In this document: piece after piece, positions 1 through 10,885 of the stretch
How the letters are laid out: the number at the start of each line of letters is the position of its first letter
Numbering within the stretch: position 1 is the first letter of the stretch
NCBI GenBank assembly: GCA_037893245.1
Contig: JBAIAA010000251.1
Coordinates: forward strand, 2,647,001-2,711,000
DNA: 64,000 nucleotides
Direction of reading: 5' to 3'
Source: Crossaster papposus
Lineage: Eukaryota > Echinodermata > Asteroidea > Velatida > Solasteridae
The notes under the pieces: generated by a model
The model's input: the letters and a program-made list of their open reading frames with translations, nothing else
What the model was told of the DNA's origin: nothing
The model's database searches: none
Program-made: the position numbers and the translations under genes

Positions 1-191
1 CAGCTTTTGCCAAGAAGGCGGACCTCATCTTGAAGGTGCAACAGGGTCACTGCAACCTCCTTGTCACTATCACAGCCCTATATGGAAAAATACAGAAATT
101 ACAGGATTGTGTAAATCTTCTAGAGACATTAATTTGTTTCATCATAATAGAATATTACCGTTTCCTCCACGTATCAGCAGTGGCTTGACTA

Positions 192-230
<39 letters not shown>

Positions 231-3200
231 GTTCTCGTTTGAAATTTTGATTTGTGCACAAACAACATATCTGCTATTCAGTGCCCCTTTTAGATTTTGG
301 TGCCCAGGTGCCTCCTACAAAAACAACCCTCGTGCCACTGCGTACACGCCTTGCATGTATTTCCTAATGTACTTCTAAGATAATACATCTTTATGTGAAC
401 ATTTATGCAAGCTATGAAAAAGGAACTCGTAATCATCTCTGCTCAACCTGTGAATAGCCTGAATGTATATTGCCAACAATTTCTGAAAAAATATTTAAAC
501 TGTACGACAATAAAGCACAGCATTTAGAGGAGTGCCGCACCACAACTGTTCTGAACGGCGGTCAGACCCTGTTCGGCAAAATTTCAGTAGGAAACGATGT
601 CTTGGGCCGAAAAGCTTGCACCCAACGCTCAACTTGTCCTGCTGCTCAAAATAGGGATTATACCAATCCCTAGTTCATATACACATGACTAAAATAAGCG
701 ATTAGACTTACTTCTTCCATTTCTGTATCCCACAATTTGTCTAACAAATCGATCATCCCGTTCAGATTTTGAAAGAGTTCTTCTTGCTTCGGTTCGGCCC
801 TCAACAGGTAAAACTTCTTCATAATCTGTAAATTTAGAAACCAAGAACGGAAAATTTCGGATCTAGATTTTTTATTTTTGTTTTGTTTCTTATTTTTTAT
901 TTTTTTTATTTATTTACATGTATTTTTTTGGGGAGGGAGAGATCATCAATAAAATCCAACGTGTGCAAGACTGTCTTCAATCCGCAGTGTTGGCAGTGAG
1001 ATTTTGCACTAGGCCATGACGCTTAAAATAAAATAAGGAACACAAGTGATGGGGTGTCTAAGGGTTTGGGGAACCCAGTCAATGATTATTCATTTCAGAT
1101 GCAAGATACACAAAAGCCATGAGCAATTTCTGGAGTTTAATACTTTATTTCCTATAATAGTTGCCTACTTTCTTTTCATATTGCAAAACCGAGCTTTTTC
1201 ATAACTTGTACATGTACTAAGTTTTGTTTTGATACTCATTGAAACACTGTCCAACAAGAACTGAGCTATACTCTAATTAATACTCACAGAAAAGGGTTTC
1301 TTCAGGATGGGAAATTCACTGGTAATGGTGCGCACATCACCGTCCTTCAGGCCCTGAATCCACTGTCTTCTCTTTGTAAATGTGTCTCGCTGGAGTTTCT
1401 GCAGTTTGCGGCGATTAGGATTCAACTCGATGCACATCTGTTTCATTGTCTCCACTGCCTCCTCATACGTCTGTCCATCCAAGTCATCTAAAACAGAAAT
1501 CCAGTCCAATAGATGTTTAAATAGTAGATGCAAAGGTTAACATGAAATAAGACTTACAAGAAACATGTTAGCTTCAGCAGTCTCACTAGCATTGAGGCAG
1601 CATATGGTGGGGTCGTCATAAAAGTGAAATTGGGAATTTTGGCCATTGAATGAACTCTTTACTATACCTCCATGTTCCTGAACAGCAAGAAACTGAGTAG
1701 CCCTTGAAGTTGTCTTTCCTTTGATGGCGGAATTAGGCTGTACCTTGAGTGACCTGTTCTTCCTTCTCCATCTGATGTTGCGAAGCTTCTGGGATAGTTT
1801 CTCATTGAAGTAGGACTGCAAATAGACAAAAAAAATTCCCGAAGGAGTCATATTATTATTAATTATTTCTGCAGGTAATGAAACAGGATCCCTCAAAAGT
1901 ACCCTATGCACTGTAGCTCGAAAACCTGAAGAAACCTGTACAGAGAATACAATGAGCCTTTTTGAGGTATGGCTGGCACAATAGGAGGGCGCTGTTTGAT
2001 TTGGGTACAATCTGTTGTATTTTACCCAAACCAAACAACGCCCTCCTATTGTGTCAGCCATATACCTCAAAAAGGCTAATGAGAAGAAGCTACAGTTTTA
2101 GAGGTGGGAGCTGGGAAAACCCCAGAAGGTTGAGGCACCACAACCAAACGGTGAGCACTGTAGATTTTTATTACACATATACAGCTCTTGAACAGTGCCA
2201 AAAACAGACTTACCCAATTATCTGCACCTTTGTGGCTAATGCAGGGATAGCTGTGGTACATTAAACGGCCAAAATCACTATAGTCACCACGGGTGGTGAG
2301 GTCAGATTGTGCAATCACATGGTAGGCAGTTTCTTCTATAAACTTTGACCACTCTTTGTGAACTTCATTGTTCTTCAGAAGCGTCTGGATATGAGCCGAA
2401 TACGACGGGATCGTCAATCGCTGATATGAATCTGTTGCTGATGAAGTAGCACTTGTGTTAGGCAGTGTGGTGTCTAATGGAGTTGATGACGGCTGCAACA
2501 CGAGTAGACATTTATGTCACACATTAAAAACACATGTTTTCATTAAAATGGTTCACAAAGTAGGATATACCCAGTACTTAAATTGATGCCATAAATTGAT
2601 TTTTTTCTAAGTTACTGTCCATAGTGTATTTGCAGGGTTGGTTTTTTTTAATGCAAATTTCATGCATGGCCGGATGTGCCCCCGAGGCTTCTAAACCTAC
2701 CTGAACTTGGACTTTTGGATTTTTCCGTTTCACAAGAGTTGACAACTTCCTGGCTACACCAATCTTGTCGGGGAACATTTTGAATATGTCATCCTCTGTT
2801 AAGCTGAGGATTGCAGTTCCATCAACTTCATTTTCTGTTTGACGGGAAGAACAATTAATGCCCAATTGCCTACCGGTATTTTAACTATGGTTATTATTTT
2901 GAGAAGATCTGCAATAAATGCTGTGTACATTGTGGTTTTCACGTCATATGAACCACACTTCATCAACATTTTGAAGCATGACATACTTCACCTCACATGT
3001 TTGCTGATAGATTTGTGGCCATCTGTATGGGAGATCCTCGGTTGTATTTAGGGCACGAAGGAGATCGGTAACTTTCACTACAAAGCTGTTATAATGCGAT
3101 GCAAAGTGTTGCACTACAAGATCTGCACAAATCAAATACTTAAGAGTGGGTCCACGTAAATATTTCATATAAGTGTCCTCGACATTTTTTTTTTATTTTT

Positions 3201-6200
3201 TAATATGAAAGGACTTGGTAAGCAAGTAACCAAAATTAAAATATTTTTTTTTTCTATTACCCGTTGCCATGGTAATGGGCCATTTTGTGTTTTGGGCACT
3301 TTTAGCCAGTTTTGGGGCCGCAAAAACAGTTTTTGTGCTTATTTTCAAAAAATCACCAAGTCAAAATACAAAATTTTATCACAAAATAAACTTCATCATT
3401 ACAAAGTATCATCCTTGCCCTTACTTGAGAAAAAAAAAAAATGTTTTAAATTTCACCCTTATGCTATTTTTAGAACATGCATTAAAGCATGTTTTCAGAA
3501 CTTGTAAAATTGACATTTTTAACCTATTTTTGTCTCTCTAAAAGTCACCTTGCCAGGGGTCTCAGAATATTTTCCTTTTGGATTGGATTAGAGCCAACAT
3601 TGGTCTTTTCATATCTGGTGAGAAAAGTTTGGGGGATTGTATCCTCTTAAAGCAGTACTGAATCAAAATTTGTCATTTTTCCAAAAAACTAAACAAATGA
3701 AATTTGAACTTTTTCTTTAGTTTGAAGTAATAATACACGAAAACAATAACATTTGTTGAATCTGATGCCTTTTTCAAATCATACAAGTAAGTTGTAGGCC
3801 TGTGAATTACTTCTACTGAATAAGCAGCATTTTTGACAGCGAAACTTTAGACTAACCCCCTCCACAACATTTCTTACATACCATTTTCTGATAACATTTT
3901 ATTAGTGGCATATACAAAGAGGAAACAATACTTGTTGTGAACGAAACAATTATTTCTACAGAACCCAACTAAAGCATTATTTCTACATAACCCAACAGTC
4001 CCGTTATGCAACCAAAATGCAAAATTAAATCACAAAATCAACGATCACAAAGAATCATCCTTGCCCTTACTTGAGAAAATAATTAAATGGTAAATTTTTT
4101 TTAGAACATGCGTCAAAGCATGTTTTTAGAACTTGTAAAATTGTAATTCTATTTTTGTCCCTCAAAAAGTCAACTTGCCAGGGGTCTTAGCCTGAAATAT
4201 TTCCCTTCTGGATTTGATTAGAGCCAACATTGGTCTTTCAATACTGGTAAAGCCCCTGTCACACTTGTCCGAATCGTCACTCCGTTCATGTTCCGAGTAA
4301 AAAATTGTGAATTCGGTGTTTAATCGGTTTGAACTGAACTCAAACGGATTTCCCTCGGTTTCCCTCGGTTTTCCAACGCTATATACTCGTGTACGTTCGG
4401 TGATGCACTGAGGAACTCGGAGAAATTATTGAACCTGTTTAATAATTTATCGGAATTGTCGCGGCAACCTCAATACGGACGGTATCCGGTATACACACGG
4501 AATATGCACTGTACTCATTCGTTGCCATTCGTTGCAATGTGGAATAGGTACGGAAGAGTACGGAAAAGGCCTCCGATTCCGATCGATAACCGTATGTATT
4601 CAGATTTCATTCCGAACCCACACCATTGTAATGCCGATCAAAAAACGGACGCACCGACTTTGATGTCACTAAATCCGACGATATACCGCATTACCACGAT
4701 GTTATATATAACATCATATAACGAATAAATTCCGGTTCAGCGGGAGATCCGGGGACGGCAAAATTGCTATAAAAGCGGTCGGTCTTGAGATCAATACATT
4801 TTTCAAAGTGGCATGTCCGGTGATGATTGGAGAGGTTCTGAATATAGACGGATTGCAATCGGAATAGCAACTTATTAGATCCGGAATAAGACCGGATTAT
4901 GATCGGTGTATTTTCATTTCTGGCTGGTTTTTGGACATTTCTCTCCGAACGTGTTCGAATTAATAATATTTCAGATCGGTTTATGAATGGAATTATAGAT
5001 TCGGACAAGTGTGACAGGGGCCTAAGAAAAGTTTAGGGGATTGCATCTTCTTTAGGCAGTACTGCATCAATGGTAATTTCCCCAACAATTTGGGAAAATG
5101 AAATTTGAGCTTTTCCTTCAGTTTAAAGTAATAATACACACAGCAATTGTACTTTTATGAATCTGGCTCCTTTTTCAAATTATAAGAGTGAGTTGTAGGC
5201 CTGTGAATTACTCCTACTGAATAAGCTGCATTTGTTATGGCGAAAATCTAGACTAACTCCCTCCACTGCATTTCTTACATTCTATTTTCTGATAACATTT
5301 TATTAGTGGTATATATAAAGACAAAACAATACTTGTTGTGAACTAAAACATTATTACTACAGAACCCAACTAAATCATTATTTCAAAAAAACAAACCAAC
5401 AGCCCCTTTAAGCACGTCACCTCTCAAAAACAAAACGTTATTGCCTGCTAGTGTATTCAAAGTGTTACATTATAGCGCTCCCTTAGAGCTATGTCAGTTC
5501 GAAGAACAAAACATAGGGCTTTTTGCACTTGAATTTTTTTATATTTGAACTATTATACCATATAACAACTTTTTAAAACCAATCAAAACAAAAAAATGTA
5601 TGTGGTTTATTTGTGTGGTATAAGATAAAAAGCTGTATACTCATTGAGTGATCCCCACAATGTCGCTTCCCAGGTTGTATCGTAAAATCGAGTGTGATCC
5701 CATGGCCACACGGCATTATGGTGTTTGTGACTTCCGACTGGCGTCCTCGAACAAAGATACTGACAATTTGGGAGACTGCCAACATAGTTGAATGGTAGTT
5801 GACTGCGTGAAGAAGCTATGCCTATATTCGAATGGTCGAATTTGTATTTAAAAGTCACGCCCCATTTACGCAATTTGCAAAGACCATTGCGTGATCGAGG
5901 GAGCTGATGGGAATATAAATCGTGTGCGGTTGCACTGTCGAATACAGTGGTCGTTGGCAAAGACTATAAGATAGCTCAGTTGGTAGAGCGCCGGTCCGTT
6001 ATTCTGGAGGTCGCAGGTTCGAGTCCCGCCAATAGGGGGCGCTATAACGCAACACTTTGGATACACTTGCAGGCGATAAAGCTGTGTTTTTGAGGGGTGA
6101 CGTGCTTAAAGGGGCTGTTGGGTTCTGTAGAAATAATGTTTTAGTTCACAACAAGTATCCTCTTTTTATATGTCACTAATAAAATGTTATCAGAAAATGG

Positions 6201-9200
6201 TATGTAAGAAATGTTGTGGAGGGGATTAGTCTAGATTTTCGCCGTCAAAAATGCTGCTTATTCAATAGGAGTAATTGATAGGCCTACAATTCACTCTTAT
6301 GATTTGAAAAAGGCGCAAGATTCATAAAAATATTATTGTTTGTGTGTATTATTACTTCAAACTAAAGAAAAAGTTCAAATTTCATTTTTTTCGTTTTTGG
6401 GGAAAATTACAATTTTTGATGCAGTACTGCCTCAAGAGGATACAATCCTCCAAACTTTTCTCACCAGATATGAAAAGACCAATGTTGGCTCTAATCCAAT
6501 CCAAAAGGAAAATATTCTGAGACCCCTGGCAAGTTGACTTTTTGAGGGACAAAAATTTGTTAAAAATGTCAATTTTACAAGTTCTGAAAACATGCTTTAA
6601 TGCATGTTCTAAAAATAGCATAAGGGTGCAATTTAAACAATTTTATTTTGTTCTCAAGTAAGGGCAAGGGTGATACTTTGTAATGATATAGTTAATTTTG
6701 TGATAACATTTTGTAATTTGGCTGGGTGATTTGTTTTAAATAAGCAAAAAAACTGTTTTTACGGCCCTAAAACTGGCTTAAAATGCCCAAAACACAAAAT
6801 GACCCGTTACCATGGCAACGGCCATAAGAAAAAAAAATTAGTTCAATTTTGGATACTTGCTTACCAAGTCCTTTCATATTACAAAAAAAATAAAAAATGC
6901 CGAGGACACTTATATGAAATATTTACGTGGACCCACTCTTAACATGTTCAATGACAGCAATGCTCTTGACCACGACACATTTTGGCAAGCAGCCATCATC
7001 CCATGATGTTACCAGAACAGTCCCTACTTTGTATATCAACCCTTTGATCTTCACCTGAGTAGTCACCAGCAGTTCACATACACTATTATTATGCAGTTCA
7101 GTGCACCTAGATTTCAGGACCTGGATATGTTTAAAGTTGTTGATGGGTGCTCTGGTTCCTTCCTTGACCTCATCACCAACATATAGGTAGGTTTGTGATC
7201 TGTCTCCACTTGCCTGTATCTGTTGAAGGCACATCCATCGCTGATGGTACTCTGTAACCGATTTTGCAATCGACTTAAAATTACGCCATTTGTGACTTTT
7301 GAACAGACCATGTTTCCCTTCCATACGCATGCACCAGTGGTGTCTCAAAAGACCAAAGAGAAGCAACTGCTGTGGAAAATGCAACATGTAGTGCATTTTT
7401 TGTGTGACCGATGTTTCAGGATAGAGTTCCACAAAACACTGTAGATAAGTCCCTATCAGATGGACAAGGTTGTTGTATGTCCTTTCTGATGCTACTGGTG
7501 AAAGACAAAGCATATTGATCTGCTGAAGACGGATGAAATTGATCCAGTGTTTATCGTCTTCTGGAATTAGGTGACCAACCATGAAAGGCAACAACATCAC
7601 AAGATTTTTTATTGATGAAGCTGTTTGACGCATGGTGGAACCATGGTGCAAATCTCTTGCCTCAATTTTTTGCAGTTTATCACGAGCCTCAGATGAGCCA
7701 TAACTGAAGTTCTCAATTATCCTTCCCAGGTCAGCAATTGTAAAGTACTTCTGTTGAAGCAGGTGAGTAAGTAGCAGCCTCAGTTGAAGACGATCTACCC
7801 CCTCCAAGAGAACATGCATTGGATCATGCAAAATGCATTTTGTCAGCTGAAACTCTGGAACAGAGAACAACAAGCCTTTGTTATTGATACCATATTCTTT
7901 GGACCAATATTTCCTGTTGTTTTTTGACAAACATTCAAGCATTTCACATCTGTCCCGATGCTCAGCTTCATCTCTCTCAGGACATTCTTTGGCAAAGAAG
8001 CACTTATCTAGTGCACTTCTACTAATATCCCATGTTCTGCATGGTTTGTTAGCACCTCCCACTCCTTCCTTGAATCCTCCAACAGCTTGTGCGGCAGGGG
8101 TATTACCCAAAAATACTGCCAACAGCCCATGAAAAAGCTCAGCTTGATTCCTAATTGACAGCTTCACTCCTTTGTGAAGACTCTGGAGTCCATTATGGAA
8201 ATCCTTGATAAGAGTTTCACTTCCATGCCTCTTCATGTCTACTGATTTTGCGACTGCTATCAACTGTATCACAGACAATTTGCTACGGAATTCTGGAGGA
8301 ATGTTGAGCAAAACGTAGTAAAATGCACAAAGCTTGTGCTGCCGGGTATGAGAACCAATTGGGTTTACAAGTTCAAATTCATCAAAGTATGCAGCAAACA
8401 GGAGGGCACCTGGATGTTCATCCAAGAATTTACTGTCTCTCAACAACTTTCCATCTGTCACATCAGACATCAGTCGTTCTGAAACAAAAGGAGCCTCTCT
8501 CATACATTCCTAGACTTCTGTCATGGATATAAATGATTCTAGATTATCAAGAAAGGGCACAAAGTATCCATAGTCAGTTTTCGATGACAGTTTGTAACTT
8601 CCTTGGCATTTCTGACGGGCTAAATGATTTCCCATGATAACAGCTTTAGGCATGACTGACCTAAGATGTTCTTTCATGTACTTTTCTCGTTTGTAACAGG
8701 TATCAAGTTCTGCAAAAGCTGTGTCTACATCAAGAAGATAATTTATCTCCTGAAGTGCCTCTGGTTGAAGTGTTTGTTTTACGGCATTGAAGCGACTCCT
8801 GAACAACTCCCGTACATTTATGATCACCTCTTGCATAGCTGCATTACTCAAATGATGTGCAGCTTTAAGCTTCAGGAGAAAAGCTGCTTCAGCTTTAACT
8901 GTGTCTAACTCATCAAATTCGTCTGAATTAGCACCCATTTCATCCTCTATGTCATCCGCTCCACAAATTGATTCCCTTTCATTGTGACACCGTTTGATAT
9001 GGATTTTAAAGCTATTATATTTCCTGAAAGAAGCCCCACAGCCTGCTGCACTGCAGTGAGCAATGAATGAAGGTGCATTTCTATGCCTGCGCACAATATG
9101 CTGCAAAATATTTGGAGTACTGGAGGTGAAGTATGGGCACATGCTACATTGTTGAACATTGGCCATAATGATTATATTTATGTTCGAGCTTCAAGTGTTA

Positions 9201-9572
9201 GTTCCCAGTCAAAAGAAAAATGTCACCTGCAATATACCAAAAAAACACAATGATATAGTTAAAGCGTTACCTGCGTACCTTCCCTGTCTAAAACAAAAAA
9301 ATGAATGTTTCAAGTTCGTGCGATGGAAAAAATAATTTAATGAGGTGACAGATGGAATGTTCCATTCCATACATTCCATCTGTCACCCGACTCACCTCAT
9401 AAAATTATTCATACCATCACACTCATTAACATTCATTATTTGTATATTATTATATTATTATTTGTATATTGTACAACGTACCTCCAATCACAGTAAGTGA
9501 AGCTTCTGACATGTTCTCAGTCCTCAGCCACTCAAGAACTTCCTCAACTGTTGACTGACTATTAATCTCCAT
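1..9572 (-). CDS. SAM-domain protein gene, at least 7 exons, 3' end outside the window
   Basis: The exons I could chain on the minus strand are 9572-9482 (ATG at 9572), 2834-2701, 2492-2214, 1815-1668, 1487-1288, 825-712 and 88 to beyond position 1. All junctions keep phase and use GT/AG sites (donors GTACGT, GTAGGT, GTAAGT, GTATAG, GTGAGT, GTAAGT). Exons 1 and 2 join to make a SAM domain: EEVLEWL in exon 1, then ENEVDG and LTEDDIFKMFP in exon 2. Exon 4 carries a basic KLRNIRWRRK segment. The exon pattern resembles the SAMD3-like proteins that are expanded in fish and invertebrates, which I recall as poorly characterised and sometimes TE-associated. The protein probably binds partners or nucleic acid, but its function is not shown. 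The first intron (2835-9481) holds a CACTA-type transposase gene on the same strand, so this could be the accessory gene of that transposon and not a host gene. I have not excluded an extra exon near 530-640. Confidence 0.72.
192..227. repeat. Poly-G homopolymer, 36 bases
   Basis: An uninterrupted run of G lies in the last intron of the SAM-domain gene. Such tracts are slippage-prone, so the exact length is unreliable. Confidence 0.9.
1955..2077. repeat. Fold-back MITE, 123 bp near-perfect palindrome
   Basis: The sequence from AGCCTTTTTGAGGTATGG to its reverse complement at 2077 forms two arms of about 55 bp with a short spacer. It lies in the intron between exons 3 and 4 of the SAM-domain gene. 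It includes the GGAGGGCG block on one arm and its complement on the other. There is no coding potential. It would form a long hairpin in RNA or single-stranded DNA. Confidence 0.85.
4251..5022. mobile_element. Harbinger-like MITE with CCCCTGTCACAC ends
   Basis: The termini AGCCCCTGTCACACTTGTCC and GGCCCCTGTCACACTTGTCC are inverted repeats, flanked by TAA at 4248-4250 and 5023-5025. A 3-bp TAA duplication fits PIF/Harbinger. The 772-bp interior has no convincing coding region. It sits inside the left arm of the TTAA element, so it arrived later. Related ends occur at 29670-30383 and 61938-63020. Confidence 0.85.
5955..6045 (+). repeat. tRNA-derived SINE head
   Basis: An A box (TAGCTCAGTTGGTAGAGC) and a B box (GGTTCGAGTCC) are spaced as in a tRNA. 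The D arm GCTC/GAGC pairs perfectly, and the anticodon loop would read GTT (Asn-like), but the anticodon stem and T stem have mismatches and no acceptor stem closes. It is therefore a SINE promoter and not a tRNA gene. A related body segment with the TGACAATTTGGGAGA motif lies at about 5750-5775 and recurs near 34200. Confidence 0.7.
6923..8503 (-). CDS. Catalytic part of the CACTA/EnSpm-type transposase
   Basis: The 526-residue frame carries three landmarks that I associate with animal EnSpm-like transposases. These are YFDEFE with a following NP-G motif (residues 40-50), HDPMHVLLEGV (226-236) and MRMEGKHGLFK near residue 390. They would supply the DDE/D acidic residues for strand transfer. 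The last residues (KSGST) are coded by the end of the inserted TTAA element, so the natural C-terminus lies at 2944-3143. The frame is otherwise undamaged, which suggests recent activity. Confidence 0.75.
   Translation of the reverse strand: MREAPFVSERLMSDVTDGKLLRDSKFLDEHPGALLFAAYFDEFELVNPIGSHTRQHKLCAFYYVLLNIPPEFRSKLSVIQLIAVAKSVDMKRHGSETLIKDFHNGLQSLHKGVKLSIRNQAELFHGLLAVFLGNTPAAQAVGGFKEGVGGANKPCRTWDISRSALDKCFFAKECPERDEAEHRDRCEMLECLSKNNRKYWSKEYGINNKGLLFSVPEFQLTKCILHDPMHVLLEGVDRLQLRLLLTHLLQQKYFTIADLGRIIENFSYGSSEARDKLQKIEARDLHHGSTMRQTASSIKNLVMLLPFMVGHLIPEDDKHWINFIRLQQINMLCLSPVASERTYNNLVHLIGTYLQCFVELYPETSVTQKMHYMLHFPQQLLLFGLLRHHWCMRMEGKHGLFKSHKWRNFKSIAKSVTEYHQRWMCLQQIQASGDRSQTYLYVGDEVKEGTRAPINNFKHIQVLKSRCTELHNNSVCELLVTTQVKIKGLIYKVGTVLVTSWDDGCLPKCVVVKSIAVIEHVKSGST
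8510..9166 (-). CDS. N-terminal C2H2 zinc-finger part of the CACTA-type transposase
   Basis: This 218-residue open frame starts at ATG 9166. Residues 8-28 form a C2H2 finger (CSMC followed by HIVRRH), and a second finger follows (CSAAGC followed by HIKRCH). Fingers of this kind usually recognise transposon ends or targets. The frame then has an acidic stretch and a helical segment. It ends at an in-frame TAG (8510-8512), directly before the catalytic part and in the same frame. The stop therefore looks like a point mutation and not a gene boundary. I see no intron consensus at the junction. Confidence 0.72.
   Translation of the reverse strand: MANVQQCSMCPYFTSSTPNILQHIVRRHRNAPSFIAHCSAAGCGASFRKYNSFKIHIKRCHNERESICGADDIEDEMGANSDEFDELDTVKAEAAFLLKLKAAHHLSNAAMQEVIINVRELFRSRFNAVKQTLQPEALQEINYLLDVDTAFAELDTCYKREKYMKEHLRSVMPKAVIMGNHLARQKCQGSYKLSSKTDYGYFVPFLDNLESFISMTEV
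9321..9415. repeat. Short fold-back repeat
   Basis: The segment GAGGTGACAGATGGAATG is followed within a few bases by its imperfect complement, which ends near 9415. The two arms are 35-45 bp each. It lies in intron 1 of the SAM-domain gene, upstream of the transposase ATG. Confidence 0.7.
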
Positions 9573-10231
9573 TTCAGTTAACTGAAAGCATTTGGAAAGA
9601 AACTTTATTCACAAACACTAGGCTAAATTCATCTACTTGATTTAAGTATTATTCACACATGCATTTGTGAATCTCAGACGAGACATGATACATCAGTCGT
9701 GTGTGCAACTGCAAGTGCATTTTTTTCTTCAAATATGTAAAACAACAACAAGATTTTAGAATATTCAGTTGTTGTTTACATCTTACTCGCGAGCTGGATA
9801 CCTCTTGATAATGATAAAGCTGGTAACATGCAGCTACGACCCACATAGTTTCAGGACTTTTTTTCGCAGACATGGTTTATATGGAACTTAGAGTCTAATA
9901 TTGGGCACATGGGGCTAACTTCATCCACACTCAGATTGACCCAGAATCTGCATCTAAATCCACACATGAGTCCTATTCCAGGTATGAAATTTTTGGGGGT
10001 CAAAATTACCTAGACAAAAAAGTCAATTTGATCCCAAAAGTGCCATTTTCGACCCAAAACATTTTCATTTTTGACCCGGAAAAGGAATGTGCAGATTTTG
10101 ATGCAGATCTGGGTCAATATGACACAGGAGTTTTTAGAGTGCATATATTCACACATAAAAATGTTACTTACTTGGCTCATTGGAAATTTGGAATGACGAA
10201 TGTCCCACTTGGCCGGTTTTCAGTCAACGGT
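9573..10231. other. Upstream flank of the SAM-domain gene, no gene recognised
   Basis: This is presumably the 5' leader and promoter region of the SAM-domain gene. A 74-codon minus-strand frame starts at 9873 but has no recognisable features. The stretch ends at the ACGGT target duplication of the outer Gypsy element (10227-10231). Confidence 0.5.
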
Positions 10232-10458
10232 TGAAGTGTTTGTGACTCAATAACGGATTAAACCAGACACGAATTGAATCTATATTTCCAGTCCTTTATT
10301 CTGCTCAGTTTTCCACACTAGTCTCAGTATCTCTGGCCACCATGATTGCCCGCCTCGTGTGTCCCTAAATCCCATAATAGTTACAGTGTATGAGGTCAAC
10401 TGACTGGGGTCAACATTTGCATATTACATGTGCTCATGAATATATATCAGACACTACA
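10232..10458 (-). repeat. 3' LTR of outer Gypsy
   Basis: This 227-bp direct repeat is the same as 20073-20299 by eye, with TG...CA ends. It is the 3' LTR because the element reads on the minus strand. Confidence 0.95.
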
Positions 10459-10885
10459 TCTCCTCCCTTTGTTAGATACAACTTAATATGTCTCAAGATA
10501 TTACATTGAGTGCGTCCTTCATCAAAAGTGTCTCTCTTCAATAAGTAAAACTAGCTTTCTGGAAATTTATGTAAATTCACAACTGTTTTTTTTTTTTTTA
10601 ACAAAACAAATGGGCATGCATTATAAACACGTTAAACTATAAGCTACATGTTACAAAACCATAAACGGATATTACTTATCAAACAACACTTGGTTTGATT
10701 AGCATTGATGCTGTTCAGTTGTCATCCAAATACTTTCACAATTCCTTTTCTCTAAAACCCATCTGCGACTTACAATTAAAATCCGCGCCAAAACAATTAT
10801 ACAAATTTTAACTGGAGTCCATTCATGACTTGTCCTGTTAAAACATTACTACATTCACCTGGTCTATTTGTACATAATGTAATCA

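Larger units (their letters stand above)
3144..6938. mobile_element. Long inverted-repeat DNA element at a TTAA target site (Kolobok or piggyBac-like), non-autonomous
   Basis: Both ends carry the same inverted terminus, GAGTGGGTCCACGTAAATAT, flanked by TTAA at 3140-3143 and 6939-6942. The right arm is about 800 bp. The left arm holds a partial direct duplication (about 3363-4012 repeated from about 4016 to 5410), and the second copy is split by a Harbinger-like element. The central part (about 5446-6070) contains a tRNA-derived SINE. No transposase is encoded. A TTAA target is typical of Kolobok and piggyBac; the GAG terminus does not decide between them. The insertion lies in the coding sequence of the CACTA transposase. 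Confidence 0.85.
2944..9166 (-). pseudogene. CACTA/EnSpm-type transposase gene, broken by one stop codon and one insertion
   Basis: One reading frame runs from ATG 9166 to 6939, is interrupted by a 3795-bp inverted-repeat element at a TTAA site, and resumes at 3143 to end at 2944. Joining across one TTAA keeps the frame, so the insertion alone explains the split. The only other lesion is an in-frame TAG at 8510-8512, probably from a CAG glutamine codon. The protein would have about 810 residues: two C2H2 zinc fingers at the N-terminus, then an EnSpm-like catalytic region. The gene lies inside intron 1 of the SAM-domain gene in the same orientation, like tnpD inside tnpA of maize En/Spm. The transposase would cut and paste DNA between CACTA-type ends. 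I could not identify those ends in the window. Confidence 0.75.

Noticed and set aside
192..227. G-quadruplex regulatory element
   Set aside because: It is a pure G homopolymer of uncertain length in an intron, with no evidence beyond composition.
5962..6038. tRNA-Asn-like gene
   Set aside because: The A and B boxes are good, but there is no closed acceptor stem and the anticodon and T stems have mismatches, so I call it a SINE head.
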